NCBI GenBank assembly: GCA_029624815.1
Contig: JARSSH010000011.1
Span: 1-32,850 of the forward strand
DNA: 32,850 bases
Origin: Candidatus Competibacter sp.
GTDB taxonomy: Bacteria > Pseudomonadota > Gammaproteobacteria > Competibacterales > Competibacteraceae
Direction of reading: 5' to 3'
Part shown: piece after piece, positions 24,102 to 32,850 of the stretch
Layout: each line of letters begins with the position of its first letter
Numbering within the stretch: the stretch's first letter is position 1
The notes under the pieces: model-generated
What the model was told of the DNA's origin: nothing
The model's input: only the letters and a program-made list of their open reading frames with translations
The model's database searches: none
Program-made: the position numbers and the translations under genes

Positions 24102-24755
24102 TTAAGCGCCAGCGGCGATTCGTTGCTGGATGGCGTCCACCAGGCCCTCGACAAGCGGGGAGTCGATGGTCAACAACAGACCTTCCCGCCGATAGAACTC
24201 AATCAGCGGCGCGGTCTTTTCCAAATAGGTGTCGAGACGCTTGCCGATGGCTTCGTCGGTCTCGTCTTCGCGCTGCACCACCGGACTGCCGCACTTGTCG
24301 CAGACCCCCGCCACCTTGGGCGGATTGCTCCTGACGTTGTAGATGGCCTGGCAACTGATGTTGGAGCAGGTGCGGCGGGTGGTCAGGCGCTGGAGAATTT
24401 CCTCGCGCGGCACTTCGATGCTGGCCACCACGTCCAGCGTGATGCCCAGCTTGTCCAGCAGCGTCTTGAGCGCCTCGGCCTGCGGAATGGTGCGCGGGAA
24501 ACCGTCCAGCAGGAAACCCTTGGCGCAATCGGGTTCCTGTAAACGCTTTTCCATGATGCCCATGATCAGGTCGTCCGGCACCAGATCGCCGGCTTTCATG
24601 TAGGCGTCGGCCTGTTTGCCCAACTCCGTGCCGGCCTGCACCGCGCCGCGCAGGATGTCGCCGGTGGAAATCTGCACCGAGCCATCGATCTGCGTCAGCG
24701 CTTTGGCCACGGTGCCCTTGCCGGCGCCCGGGGCGCCCAACAGAATCAGTCGCAT
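24102..24755 (-). CDS. adk: Adenylate kinase with zinc-type LID
   Basis: The 217-residue enzyme interconverts ATP + AMP and 2 ADP. The P-loop is GAPGAGKGT (8-16 region), the AMP site includes STGDILR and GFLLDGFPRT, and the LID arginines are in RLTTRRTC and IGKRLDTY. The LID carries C130, C135, C152 and C155, a four-cysteine set that in other adenylate kinases binds structural zinc; the E. coli enzyme lacks it. The spacing of the first pair (Cx4C) differs from the usual Cx2C. The gene follows the GGDEF-EAL gene on the same strand, separated by a strong hairpin, so it is likely transcribed on its own. Confidence 0.95.
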   Translation of the reverse strand: MRLILLGAPGAGKGTVAKALTQIDGSVQISTGDILRGAVQAGTELGKQADAYMKAGDLVPDDLIMGIMEKRLQEPDCAKGFLLDGFPRTIPQAEALKTLLDKLGITLDVVASIEVPREEILQRLTTRRTCSNISCQAIYNVRSNPPKVAGVCDKCGSPVVQREDETDEAIGKRLDTYLEKTAPLIEFYRREGLLLTIDSPLVEGLVDAIQQRIAAGA

Positions 24756-24795
24756 GAATTATTCCTCGTTATCCGAATGGCGGTTCAAATCATTT

Positions 24796-24821
24796 CCGGA
24801 CGCCGCAAGCGCGGCGTCCGG
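24796..24821 (-). terminator. Strong hairpin between the GGDEF-EAL gene and adk
   Basis: CCGGACGCCGC-AAGC-GCGGCGTCCGG is a perfect 11-bp stem with a 4-nt loop. It lies 82 bp past the end of the GGDEF-EAL gene and 41 bp before adk. No clear T-run follows on either strand, so it may be a Rho-assisted terminator or a structured adk leader. Confidence 0.45.
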
Positions 24822-24902
24822 TACTGCCTGGAATTATAAACCATGGTTTCAGCCGGACTCGGATAATCGCCGCCCTGTCCGTCCGAGCGCATCGGATGTT
24901 GC

Positions 24903-27164
24903 TCAGAAGCGCCAAATGGGCTGCCGTAACCATTGCGCCGCTTCGGTGGCCGGCGCCGGCTTGCCGGTCAGAAATCCCTGAATCCCGTCGCATCCCCGCG
25001 CTTGCAAGAACGCGAGTTGTTCGGCGGTTTCCACCCCCTTGGCCACCACGGTCATCCCCAGCGTGCGCCCCAGCTCGATAAGAATGCCGGCGACCATCTG
25101 ATCGTCGGTATCCTGAGTGAGGTTTTGCAGGAAGGAGCGGTCGATGCTCAGTTGGTGTACCGGGAGGTCGCGCAGGCGGCGCAGGTTGAAGGAGCCGGCC
25201 CCGAAATCGTCGATGCCGCAGCGCACGCCCTGCGCCCGCAAATTTCGCAGCAGTCGTGGCAGAAATCCGTTATCGGCCAGCAGTGCTTCTCCGCTCATTT
25301 CCAATTCCAGCTCGCGGGGTTCCAGCCCGGTTTCCGCCAGGATGGCGGCGATGGCGGCGGGTAGGCCACGCATTGGGATCTGTCGCGCCGACAGGTTGAC
25401 CGCGACCGGCACGATCGCTAGCCCGGCCTGCCGCCAGGCGCTGTTTTGCCGGCAGGCCTCGCGCAGCACCCATTCGTCCAACTGACCGATCAGGCGGCGA
25501 TCTTCGGCCAGCGGGATAAATTCGGCCGGCGGAAGCAATCCGATACCGGGGCGCTGCCAGCGAACCAGTGCTTCCAGGCCGGTCAGGCGGCCGCTGGCCA
25601 GTTCGATCCGCGGCTGGTAGTACAGCAGCAGTTCGTCCCGTTCCAGTGCGTCCCGCAAGGCGGCTTCCGTTTCCAGCGCCGTCAGCACCGGAGCGTTCAA
25701 ATCCGCTGTGTAGAATTGATAGCCGTCGCGATCGTTTTCCTTGGCGCGGTACATGGCGGTGTCGGCGTTTTTGATCAGGGTTTCGGCATCGTGGCCATCG
25801 TCGGGGAAGATGCTGATGCCGATGCTGGCGCCCACCCTGAATTCGTGTCCCATGACCGGTAGCGGCCGCGCCAGCGCCTGTTGGATCAGGTTGGCGACTC
25901 GCACGGCGTCCTGACCGTGCCGGGCGTCGGGCAGCACGACGAGAAACTCGTCGCCGCCCAGCCGGCCAATGGTGTCTTCCTGCCGCACCGCCGCGCTCAA
26001 CAGGTGGGCCACCTGCCGCAGGCAGGCATCGCCCGCGACATGTCCCAGGGAGTCGTTGATCCGCTTGAAACGGTCGAGGTCGACGAACAGTACGATGACC
26101 TTGTGGCCGGCGCGATCCGCCATTGCCAAGGCTTGGCCGAGACGGTCCAGTAGCAACCTGCGGTTGGGCAGGCCGGTCAGCGTATCGTAGTACGCCAGTT
26201 GGCGGATTTGCGCCTCGGCCTGCTTTTGCGCGGTGATGTCGGAGTAAGCCCCCAATACGCCAGCGATGCGCCCGTCCACGCCGATCAGCGGGGCTTTGCT
26301 GGTGTGAAACCACGCTTCCGTGTTGTCGGCATGGCGGCCCGGCTCCTCGAAATCGAGTTTGGCCTGGCCCGACTCCATGATCGCGCGGTCGTCGGCGTGG
26401 TAGCGGGTGGCGGTGGCGGGATCGAGCGGCAGATCGAAGTCGGTTTTACCAAGCAGGTCGTCAAGATGAGCGAGGCGGGCGTCTTGCAGGAAGAGCCGGT
26501 TGGCGCCCAGATAGCGCGATTCGCGATCCTTCCAGAAGATGCGGACCGGCACACTGTCGAGGATGGTGTGCAACATTTGCCGCGACTGCCGCAGTTCCGC
26601 TTCGGTTCGATGGAACTCGATCAGCAGCCGGGCGGTGCTGGTCACCTGATCGATTAGGTGCAGTTCAGCCTCGGTCGGTTCGCGCTTTTCGCGGTAGTAG
26701 ACGGCGAAGGTGCCCAGCACCGATTGATCGTCGCTCAGGATCGGCGTGGACCAGCAGGCGGCCAGACCGAAGCAGCGGGCGATGTCCCGGGCGCTCCGCC
26801 AGTGTGGATGGCTGTCGATGTCGCTGACGATGATTCGCCGTTTATGCCAGGCCGCCGCGCCGCACGAGCCGGCCTCGGGTCCGATCTCCAGGCCGTCCAC
26901 TTGGCGGATGTATTCGGCGGGCAGCCGAACGCTGCCGTTGTGGCACAGCCAGCGTCCGTCCTCAAGCAGCAGAATCGAGCAGTAGGCCTCGGGCAGCCAA
27001 CGTTCGACCAGCCTACAGAGTTCGTCCAGCGCTTCGCGCAACGGGCGACCGGCGCCGGCCAGGGTAAAAACCTGGGCGATCTCTTCCAGGTGCACTTTCA
27101 GGCCGCGAGATCCCGGGAAGAGGGGGGGCGATGCCTGGATTGGAAAGGGTGGTGGATGCAGCAC
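24903..27164 (-). CDS. GAF-PAS-GGDEF-EAL cyclic-di-GMP signalling protein
   Basis: The 753-residue soluble protein has a GAF domain (about 25-185), a PAS domain (about 195-315), a GGDEF diguanylate cyclase domain (about 320-490) and an EAL domain (about 500-750). The cyclase looks active: GGDEF at 403-407 with an upstream RxxD inhibitory site (R394, D397). The EAL domain keeps EAL (531-533), NLSARQ and IDDFG, but has LSID where KID is normal (S673), AKGVE where EGVE is normal (K709) and MSGE where ITE is normal. It is thus probably unable to cleave c-di-GMP. The net role is likely synthesis, tuned by the GAF/PAS sensors. It starts at GTG 27164 behind AAAGG and is divergent from the SNF2 gene. 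Confidence 0.93.
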   Translation of the reverse strand: MLHPPPFPIQASPPLFPGSRGLKVHLEEIAQVFTLAGAGRPLREALDELCRLVERWLPEAYCSILLLEDGRWLCHNGSVRLPAEYIRQVDGLEIGPEAGSCGAAAWHKRRIIVSDIDSHPHWRSARDIARCFGLAACWSTPILSDDQSVLGTFAVYYREKREPTEAELHLIDQVTSTARLLIEFHRTEAELRQSRQMLHTILDSVPVRIFWKDRESRYLGANRLFLQDARLAHLDDLLGKTDFDLPLDPATATRYHADDRAIMESGQAKLDFEEPGRHADNTEAWFHTSKAPLIGVDGRIAGVLGAYSDITAQKQAEAQIRQLAYYDTLTGLPNRRLLLDRLGQALAMADRAGHKVIVLFVDLDRFKRINDSLGHVAGDACLRQVAHLLSAAVRQEDTIGRLGGDEFLVVLPDARHGQDAVRVANLIQQALARPLPVMGHEFRVGASIGISIFPDDGHDAETLIKNADTAMYRAKENDRDGYQFYTADLNAPVLTALETEAALRDALERDELLLYYQPRIELASGRLTGLEALVRWQRPGIGLLPPAEFIPLAEDRRLIGQLDEWVLREACRQNSAWRQAGLAIVPVAVNLSARQIPMRGLPAAIAAILAETGLEPRELELEMSGEALLADNGFLPRLLRNLRAQGVRCGIDDFGAGSFNLRRLRDLPVHQLSIDRSFLQNLTQDTDDQMVAGILIELGRTLGMTVVAKGVETAEQLAFLQARGCDGIQGFLTGKPAPATEAAQWLRQPIWRF

Positions 27165-27328
27165 GATACCTTTGACCTCATCGCAGGAAGGAAGAGGGCG
27201 CCCTTTGGGAATGGAAAAAATCGGATGGTGACGATAACTGGCGAATGTTTGGCGCGTTTTTAGCCATAATTCTTACAGATTTCCACCTCGGGTTTCTACC
27301 GGATATTTTGACGGGGTATCGAAAGAGC

Positions 27329-30300
27329 ATGTTGGTTTTGCACGCGGCGTTTTATCGGGGTTGCCTGCATCTGTGGGGCGAGGCGGCTCCGCCCGGGATG
27401 GCGACAAGGAGCCGGATCGTTGCCGGTGCGTACCGCTATCGCGTCACGGTACCCGTCTTGTTGGAGGCCCTGACCTTGGCCGGGCTGACATCGGCTGGCG
27501 GCAAGCCGGTGGGCGGCGAGCGGATTGTATGGCTTCCCAGCCGGGGCGGCGCGGCGCTGCCATCCTCGCCGCTGGTGGCCGAGCCGCCCCCTTCCCGCAA
27601 ACCGACGGTCCTGGCGCCCTGGAGAATTCCCACCCTGGCGTTGGTCGCCGCCAATGCCGTCGATCTGCTCGCGACCGTCCGGGATCGGCCGATACTGGCG
27701 CCGGGCGTGGCGGCGGCGGACGATCTGCGTTATTGGAGCGTGGCGCTGCGTCTGGCCGGCGCTCTGACATACCGCCAGCAGGTGCTGCCCGATCTGGTGG
27801 AACAACGGTCGAACGGTTGCCGGGCTTGCTGGACGCCGGTTCTGCTGGGGGAAGACGGCGCTCGACTGGAACGGCTGGCCCGGACCATGCCGCCCGCCGC
27901 CCGCGCCATCGGCCCCGACGATCGCGCGCCCCCGGAAACCGCGCCCCGCGCGCTGCTGTGGGAATTCTTGAGGTGGACCGTTGACCACCTGGTCCGGCGG
28001 GCGTTGCCGCCGCCCGCCCAGCCGCCCGCCGAAACCGGGGCCATCAATTTTCACCGGCAGTGGTTGCGGGCATTGCGACAGCCGGACGGGACGCTGAAAT
28101 GGACGCAGGCCGAAGCACGGCAGCTGGCCGGTCAGATTCGCGACTGGCAGCGTCCGCTGCTGCGTTTGGCCAACGCGCCTCATCGCCTGTGCTTTCGACT
28201 GGAAGAACCGGCGTTCGATGCCGAAGAGGGCGATGCGCTGTTTTTCCCCGACGCCAACACGCAATGGCGGGTCCATTATTTACTCCAGGCGCGGGAAGAC
28301 CCCAGTTTGCTGGTGTCCGCGGCGGCGGTCTGGAAACCGAAACGGGGCACCGGGGCCGGCCTGAAAACCCTGGGTCCGAAGGCGCGGGAAGGCTTGTTGG
28401 CGGCGCTGGGCCAGGCGGCGGCGCTGTGTCCGGCCATTGAGACCAGTCTGAGACAGTCCGCGCCGGTCGGCTACGATCTGGACGCCGAAGGGGCGTTCCG
28501 CTTTCTCGGCGAAGAAGCGGCCTTGCTGGAGCAAAACGGTTTCGGCGTGCTGCTGCCGGCCAGTTGGGCGGGCAGGCGCCGCGCCCAACTCTCGGTTGCC
28601 GCCCAGGCCAAGACCCGCTTCGAATCCAAGGCCGGCATGACGCTGGATCGGGTGCTGGATGTCGAGTGGCGGGTGGTGCTGGGCGAAACCGGGCTGACGC
28701 CGGAGGAACTGCTGGCGCTGGCCAAGCTGAAGGCGCCGTTGGTGCGAGTACGCGGTCAGTGGGTGCAACTGTCGGCCGCCGAAATCCAGGCGGCGCTGGC
28801 GCTGCGCCAGAAGGGTGGCGCGGCTTTCACCGGTCGCCAGTTGTTGCGGCTGGCGCTCGGGACCGAGCCGGTCAAGGGTTTGACGGTGAGTGGCGTCAGC
28901 GCCGACGGGCCGCTCGGCGAACTGCTGGCCGGGCTGGAGCGGAGCGATGCCATTGCTCCCCTGCCGTTGCCGGATGGGTTGGTCGCGCAACTGCGACCCT
29001 ACCAGGAACGCGGCTACGCCTGGCTGGAGTTTTTGACGCGCTGGGGGTTGGGCGCCTGTCTGGCCGACGACATGGGTCTGGGCAAGACGGTGCAGACCCT
29101 GGCGCTCTTGCAACGCTTGCGGGAAACCGGCGAAACCCGGCCGGCGCTGCTGGTGTGTCCGACCTCGCTGGTGGGCAACTGGCGCAAGGAGGCCGGGCGC
29201 TTCACGCCGCGACTGCCGGTAATGGTTCATCACGGTGCCGGCCGCGAGAAAAGCGGCGCCTTCGCGACCCAGGCGGGCGATCATGCCATGGTGCTATCCA
29301 GCTACGGCTTGTTGCACCGGGATTTGCCGCTGCTGCAAACCGTGGAATGGGGATCGGTGATACTGGACGAAGCCCAAAACATCAAGAACGCCCAGACCCA
29401 GCAGGCCAGGGCGGCGCGGGCGCTGCGCGCCGAACGGCGCATCGCCCTGACCGGCACGCCGGTGGAAAACAACGTCGGCGATCTCTGGTCGGTGCAGGAA
29501 TTTCTCAACCCCGGCTTCCTCGGCGGCGTCACCCGCTTCAAGCAGGAATTTTTTGTTCCGGTGCAGGTCCAGCGCGACGAGGCCGCCATGGAGCGCTTGC
29601 AGCGGCTGACCGGTCCTTTCATCCTGCGCCGGCTCAAGACCGACCGCGCCATCATCCAGGATTTGCCGGACAAGCTGGAGATGAAGGTCTACTGCACCCT
29701 GACCCGCGAACAGGCGACCCTGTACGCCGCCGTGGTGCAACAGGCGGAGGCCGTGCTGGAGGGCATCGAGGACTCCATGGGCCGGCGCGGCCTGATCCTG
29801 AGCACGCTGCTGCGGCTCAAGCAGGTGTGCAACCACCCGGCGCAGTTCCTGGCCGACCACTCGCCGGTGCCGGGGCGGTCCGGCAAGCTGGCGCGGCTGA
29901 CCGAGATGCTGGAGGAAATCCAGGAATCGAACGAGCGGACGCTGATCTTCACCCAATTCGCCGAGATGGGGCATTTGTTACAGCGGCATGTACAGGAGCA
30001 TCTGGCGCGGGAGGCGCTGTTCCTGCACGGTGGCCTGCCCAAGATCCAGCGCGATCGCATGGTGGAGCGTTTCCAAAACGAGTCGGCCGGGCCGCCGGTC
30101 TTCATTCTGTCCATCAAGGCCGGCGGCACCGGCTTGAACCTGACCCGCGCCAACCATGTGTTCCATTTCGACCGCTGGTGGAATCCGGCGGTGGAAAACC
30201 AGGCCACCGACCGCGCTTTCCGCATCGGCCAGAGCCGGCGGGTGGAGGTGCATAAATTTGTCTGTCTGGGCACGGTGGAAGAGCGCATCGACGAATTGAT

Positions 30301-30421
30301 CGAACGCAAGCGATCGCTGGCCGAGAAGATCGTGGGCAGCGGCGAGAGCTGGATTACCGAACTGTCCACCGCCGAGTTGAAGGATTTGTTCCGGTTGCGC
30401 GCCGAAGCCGTGGAGGATTGA
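27329..30421 (+). CDS. Bacterial SNF2-family helicase/translocase
   Basis: From ATG 27329 the product is 1030 residues. The N-terminal 540 residues include the region usually associated with bacterial SNF2 proteins. The motor follows: DDMGLGKT (K586), VCPTSLVGNW, DEAQ (from D680), LTGTPVENNVGDLW, FILRRLK, then the second lobe with LIFTQFAEMGHLL, LHGGLPKIQRD, LSIKAGGTGLNLT and DRAFRIGQSRRVEVHKFV. All helicase motifs look intact. These proteins translocate on duplex DNA and remodel protein-DNA complexes; the exact cellular role of this branch is not established. The upstream in-frame ATG 27245 would add a segment without a good ribosome site. The next gene begins 2 bp after the stop. Confidence 0.93.
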   Translation: MLVLHAAFYRGCLHLWGEAAPPGMATRSRIVAGAYRYRVTVPVLLEALTLAGLTSAGGKPVGGERIVWLPSRGGAALPSSPLVAEPPPSRKPTVLAPWRIPTLALVAANAVDLLATVRDRPILAPGVAAADDLRYWSVALRLAGALTYRQQVLPDLVEQRSNGCRACWTPVLLGEDGARLERLARTMPPAARAIGPDDRAPPETAPRALLWEFLRWTVDHLVRRALPPPAQPPAETGAINFHRQWLRALRQPDGTLKWTQAEARQLAGQIRDWQRPLLRLANAPHRLCFRLEEPAFDAEEGDALFFPDANTQWRVHYLLQAREDPSLLVSAAAVWKPKRGTGAGLKTLGPKAREGLLAALGQAAALCPAIETSLRQSAPVGYDLDAEGAFRFLGEEAALLEQNGFGVLLPASWAGRRRAQLSVAAQAKTRFESKAGMTLDRVLDVEWRVVLGETGLTPEELLALAKLKAPLVRVRGQWVQLSAAEIQAALALRQKGGAAFTGRQLLRLALGTEPVKGLTVSGVSADGPLGELLAGLERSDAIAPLPLPDGLVAQLRPYQERGYAWLEFLTRWGLGACLADDMGLGKTVQTLALLQRLRETGETRPALLVCPTSLVGNWRKEAGRFTPRLPVMVHHGAGREKSGAFATQAGDHAMVLSSYGLLHRDLPLLQTVEWGSVILDEAQNIKNAQTQQARAARALRAERRIALTGTPVENNVGDLWSVQEFLNPGFLGGVTRFKQEFFVPVQVQRDEAAMERLQRLTGPFILRRLKTDRAIIQDLPDKLEMKVYCTLTREQATLYAAVVQQAEAVLEGIEDSMGRRGLILSTLLRLKQVCNHPAQFLADHSPVPGRSGKLARLTEMLEEIQESNERTLIFTQFAEMGHLLQRHVQEHLAREALFLHGGLPKIQRDRMVERFQNESAGPPVFILSIKAGGTGLNLTRANHVFHFDRWWNPAVENQATDRAFRIGQSRRVEVHKFVCLGTVEERIDELIERKRSLAEKIVGSGESWITELSTAELKDLFRLRAEAVED

Positions 30422-30423
30422 AC

Positions 30424-31293
30424 ATGGGTTTTTACGAATATTATCCGCCGAGCCGGCCGCGCCGCGTCGATGGCGGCATCAAGGCGCAGACTCAGCGTGG
30501 GGCGTTCGCCAGCCGCTGGTGGGCCAAGCGCTGGATCGCGGTGCTGGAGAGCTTCAACATCGGCGCCCGGCTGGGTCGAGGCCGTGGCTACGCCCGCCAA
30601 GGCCAGGTGATGGACATCCAGATCGCTCCCGGCGAGGTCAAGGCCAAGGTGCAGGGTTCGCGGGCCAGCCCCTACCGGGTGAGCATCCAGCTCAAGCCGC
30701 TGAGCGTGGTCGAGTGGCGCAAGCTGGCCAAAGCCATGGCGGCGGAGGCGCGTTTCGGCGCCATGTTGCTGGCCGGCGAGATGCCCAAAGACATCGAAGA
30801 GGTCTTTCAGGCCGAGGGATTGTCGCTGTTTCCCAAGGCGCGCGGCGATTTGAAGACGGAATGTTCCTGTCCGGACTATTCCAATCCCTGCAAACACATT
30901 GCCGCCGTCTACTACCTGCTCGGCGAAGCCTTCGATCAGGATCCGTTCCTGATGTTCCGGCTGCGCGGCATGGAGCGGGACGCGCTGCTGGCGCGGTTGG
31001 GCGAGGCGGCGTCCGACGAAGATCCCGAGGCAGTGGCGCCGCCCGAGCCGCTTCCGACCGATCCACTGGCATTCTGGAATGCGCCGTCCCCGCCGGACGC
31101 GGCGGTGGGTCCGCTGCTGGCGCCCGCCAAGCCCGCCGCGCTGTTGCGGCGGTTGGGTCCGTTTCCCTTCTGGCGCGGGGAGAGGTCGCCGCGGGAGGAG
31201 CTGGAACCGATCTATGCGGCGATGGGTCGGAGCGCGCTCGAAGCGCTGGGCGGCGCATCCGAGGAAATTCGAAGGTTTCGGAGCGAATCATGA
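30424..31293 (+). CDS. SWIM zinc-finger protein, partner of the SNF2 helicase
   Basis: The 289-residue protein carries a SWIM zinc finger CSCPDYSNPCKH (C147, C149, C156, H158; CxCx6CxH) in the middle, preceded by the typical FASRWWAKRWIAVLE segment. The C-terminal part is Pro/Ala/Glu-rich and less structured. SWIM fingers bind DNA or protein, and a SNF2-SWIM gene pair is a recurrent bacterial arrangement, so the protein probably works with the upstream helicase on DNA. ATG 30424 follows GAGGA and lies 2 bp past the helicase stop. The stop overlaps the next start (ATGA). Confidence 0.93.
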   Translation: MGFYEYYPPSRPRRVDGGIKAQTQRGAFASRWWAKRWIAVLESFNIGARLGRGRGYARQGQVMDIQIAPGEVKAKVQGSRASPYRVSIQLKPLSVVEWRKLAKAMAAEARFGAMLLAGEMPKDIEEVFQAEGLSLFPKARGDLKTECSCPDYSNPCKHIAAVYYLLGEAFDQDPFLMFRLRGMERDALLARLGEAASDEDPEAVAPPEPLPTDPLAFWNAPSPPDAAVGPLLAPAKPAALLRRLGPFPFWRGERSPREELEPIYAAMGRSALEALGGASEEIRRFRSES

Positions 31294-32609
31294 TGATGAG
31301 TGGGCCGGTTTCCAGGATTTTCCGGTGGTGGCCGTGGATGGTCGGACTGGCCGCCGGTTTCGGCGCCGGGGTGGCCGCCGGCGATGCGCCGTTCGCCGAA
31401 CGGGCGGCGGTTTGCCAGGATCGGCCGGCGTGCCGGATCGTCGAGATCCTGGACGCCGGTACGGCCGCCGACGGTGCGGTGCTGGCCGTGCTGCATGTCG
31501 CGCTGGGGGCCGACGATCAAGCCGCCGATGCCGAAGGGCGGCAATGCCGACCTTATCCCGAGGATTACTGGCTCCGACAGGTCGGTCGGGATGGCAAGAC
31601 CGTCTATCGGCGCCTGTTCTCCTTTTGCAACGACGGTTATGGCGCTTCCGGGGTAGGCGAGGATGCGGTTACGGTCGGCCCGAACCGCATCACGCTCGAC
31701 CGGGTTGGCGGCAGCGCCTGGCGCTGGGAGATCGGCGCGAGCTATCGACTGGCGCCGGAACAGCCGCTGCTGCGCCGGGAGGCCAGCTATCACACCCTGG
31801 GCGGCGGTTGCCTGGAAACCGAAACCGATTTTCAGGCGCTACGACAGCGCGGCTGGCTGAATCCGCCGCTGGCCGAGGAGGCGCCGGATGAAGACGCGAC
31901 GGTGGGCTGCGACCGGGAGAGCGCCGTCGGTCGGTTTGTGGCGATTCCTCAGCTCGAGCGCGGCGACGAACTGGCCGCGGAACTGGAGCAACAGTCGGCT
32001 GGTTTGGGCGGTTGCGCGCTGACGCTGAAGGCGACGGGAGATGGGGAAAATGGTTTTGTCGTTCACGGCGATCCGGACCTGCGGGCGCGGACCGAAATCA
32101 AGCTGCTGTTGCTGACGGCGAACACCCTGCTGGCGCAGGTGCGCGATCCGGGACGAACCCCGGCGGTTTCCAGCAGTTGGATCAACGATGATCGTCTGGA
32201 ATTGTGGCTGGGATCCGCGTTGTACGGGGGGTGGCCGTCCGCCGACCGCAAAAAACAGCTTTATCAGTTCGGCATCCGGCTGGCCGACGGCGCGGTGTTC
32301 GCGGGTTACGGCAAGCCGGCGCGCTTGCCGGCGGTGCGCCACTGGCGGCGGGACGATGCGCGCCTGCTGCTGGTGGACTGGTCGGACACGGGGTTGGAGA
32401 CGAACTCGGTGACGGTGGTGTACGGCCAGGGCGATGGCCGCCGGCAGGGTCGGATGCTCGCCACCAGCACCCTCAAGTATGGCAACCCCGATACGCTTGG
32501 TCAGTTCTGGACTTTTCCTGCCGCTTGTATGTTGCGGAATGGGATATTGAATGTCGGCGAGTTGCGATCCGAAACGATAAGGATGGAAAGCGAAAACACG
32601 GCAGAGTAA
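31290..32609 (+). CDS. Secreted protein of unknown function
   Basis: The 439-residue protein begins MMMSGPVSRIFRWWPWMVGLAAGFGAGVAAGDA, a signal peptide or N-terminal anchor, and continues as a soluble region with six or more cysteines in its first half (AVCQDRPACRI, RQCRPYP, FSFCNDGYG, GGGCLETET) that could form disulfides. Short segments such as LLLLTANTLLAQVRDP and WINDDRLELWLGS suggest a beta-rich fold. I recognise no family. Three consecutive ATGs (31290, 31293, 31296) are possible starts; GGAG at 31280-31283 best fits 31290. It overlaps the SWIM gene by 4 bp, so it is co-transcribed with a DNA-remodelling pair although it is exported, an odd combination. A terminator hairpin overlaps its 3' end. 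Confidence 0.82.
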   Translation: MMMSGPVSRIFRWWPWMVGLAAGFGAGVAAGDAPFAERAAVCQDRPACRIVEILDAGTAADGAVLAVLHVALGADDQAADAEGRQCRPYPEDYWLRQVGRDGKTVYRRLFSFCNDGYGASGVGEDAVTVGPNRITLDRVGGSAWRWEIGASYRLAPEQPLLRREASYHTLGGGCLETETDFQALRQRGWLNPPLAEEAPDEDATVGCDRESAVGRFVAIPQLERGDELAAELEQQSAGLGGCALTLKATGDGENGFVVHGDPDLRARTEIKLLLLTANTLLAQVRDPGRTPAVSSSWINDDRLELWLGSALYGGWPSADRKKQLYQFGIRLADGAVFAGYGKPARLPAVRHWRRDDARLLLVDWSDTGLETNSVTVVYGQGDGRRQGRMLATSTLKYGNPDTLGQFWTFPAACMLRNGILNVGELRSETIRMESENTAE

Positions 32610-32626
32610 AAAATGCCGTGATTTTA
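32597..32626 (+). terminator. Rho-independent terminator overlapping the stop codon
   Basis: CACGGCA (32597-32603) pairs with TGCCGTG (32614-32620), followed by ATTTTAA. Flanking A and T runs could extend the stem. The TAA stop (32607-32609) lies in the loop. It would end the SNF2-SWIM operon. Confidence 0.6.
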
Positions 32627-32850
32627 ACCATAACCCCAGTGCTATCTCTGGCATCCTCGAATCGTTATATAATCATTTTAAAGAATGCAAAAGCCGTGGA
32701 GAATCGATAACTCGTTGGCGAGATCTCGCTCCGCGCCCGGATTCATGGTTTGTCAAGAGGGTTGATCAATGGCTGAAAACGAGACAGGGCAAGACTGCAC
32801 CCGTTTACCCACAAATCCCAACTTATTGTAATATAGTTGTATTTTGATGA
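32627..32850. other. AT-rich terminal intergenic region with promoter-like sequence
   Basis: No gene is seen. The stretch is clearly more AT-rich than the rest of the window. A perfect -10 hexamer TATAAT lies at 32668-32673, but no good -35 box is at the right distance. A 20-codon frame from ATG 32769 is too short to support. It probably holds the promoter of a gene beyond the window. Confidence 0.4.

Overview
The window looks like chromosome from a GC-rich proteobacterium, probably a gammaproteobacterium. This is inferred from the diheme cytochrome c4, the FbpABC ferric-iron transporter with a Fur-box-like site, the adenylate kinase and the IS110/IS256 elements. A Competibacter-like relative is only a guess. 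No rRNA, tRNA or CRISPR array was seen.

Region 1 (1-2843) is a nest of mobile elements. The tail of one transposase is followed by an IS110-family element that has landed in a palindromic dispersed repeat. That IS110 carries a +1 frameshift and is itself split by an intact IS256-family element with 28-bp inverted repeats and an 8-bp target duplication. The 175-nt leader of the IS110 folds by eye into two stem-loops. Their internal loops carry segments matching the target and the donor ends around a CT core, which is the layout expected of an IS110 bridge RNA.

Region 2 (2860-16942) is the most unusual part. A membrane Ser/Thr kinase is divergent from a tight three-gene operon: a penicillin-binding-protein-like protein that has lost its catalytic SxxK and KTG lysines, a SEDS (RodA/FtsW) protein with a large N-terminal FHA-like ectodomain, and a cytoplasmic FHA protein. 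The set resembles the actinobacterial PknA/B-PbpA-RodA-FhaA cluster in gene content but is strongly diverged. Converging on it is a four-gene envelope operon: a glycine-zipper lipoprotein, a coiled-coil lipoprotein, a TPR protein and a TPR-trypsin protease. Divergent from that is a secreted caspase-like protein with an FGE-like tail. I propose that these genes form a phospho-signalling and cell-envelope system.

Region 3 (16975-24755) holds more ordinary genes: cytochrome c4, a long intergenic region with a Fur-box-like site and a REP-like repeat, fbpABC, an acetolactate-synthase-like ThDP enzyme with a cysteine-rich insertion, and adenylate kinase with a four-cysteine LID.

Region 4 (24903-32850) holds a GAF-PAS-GGDEF-EAL protein whose EAL domain looks catalytically dead, then an operon of a bacterial SNF2 helicase, a SWIM zinc-finger protein and a secreted protein of unknown function that ends in a likely terminator. 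The last 220 bases are AT-rich and hold only promoter-like sequence.
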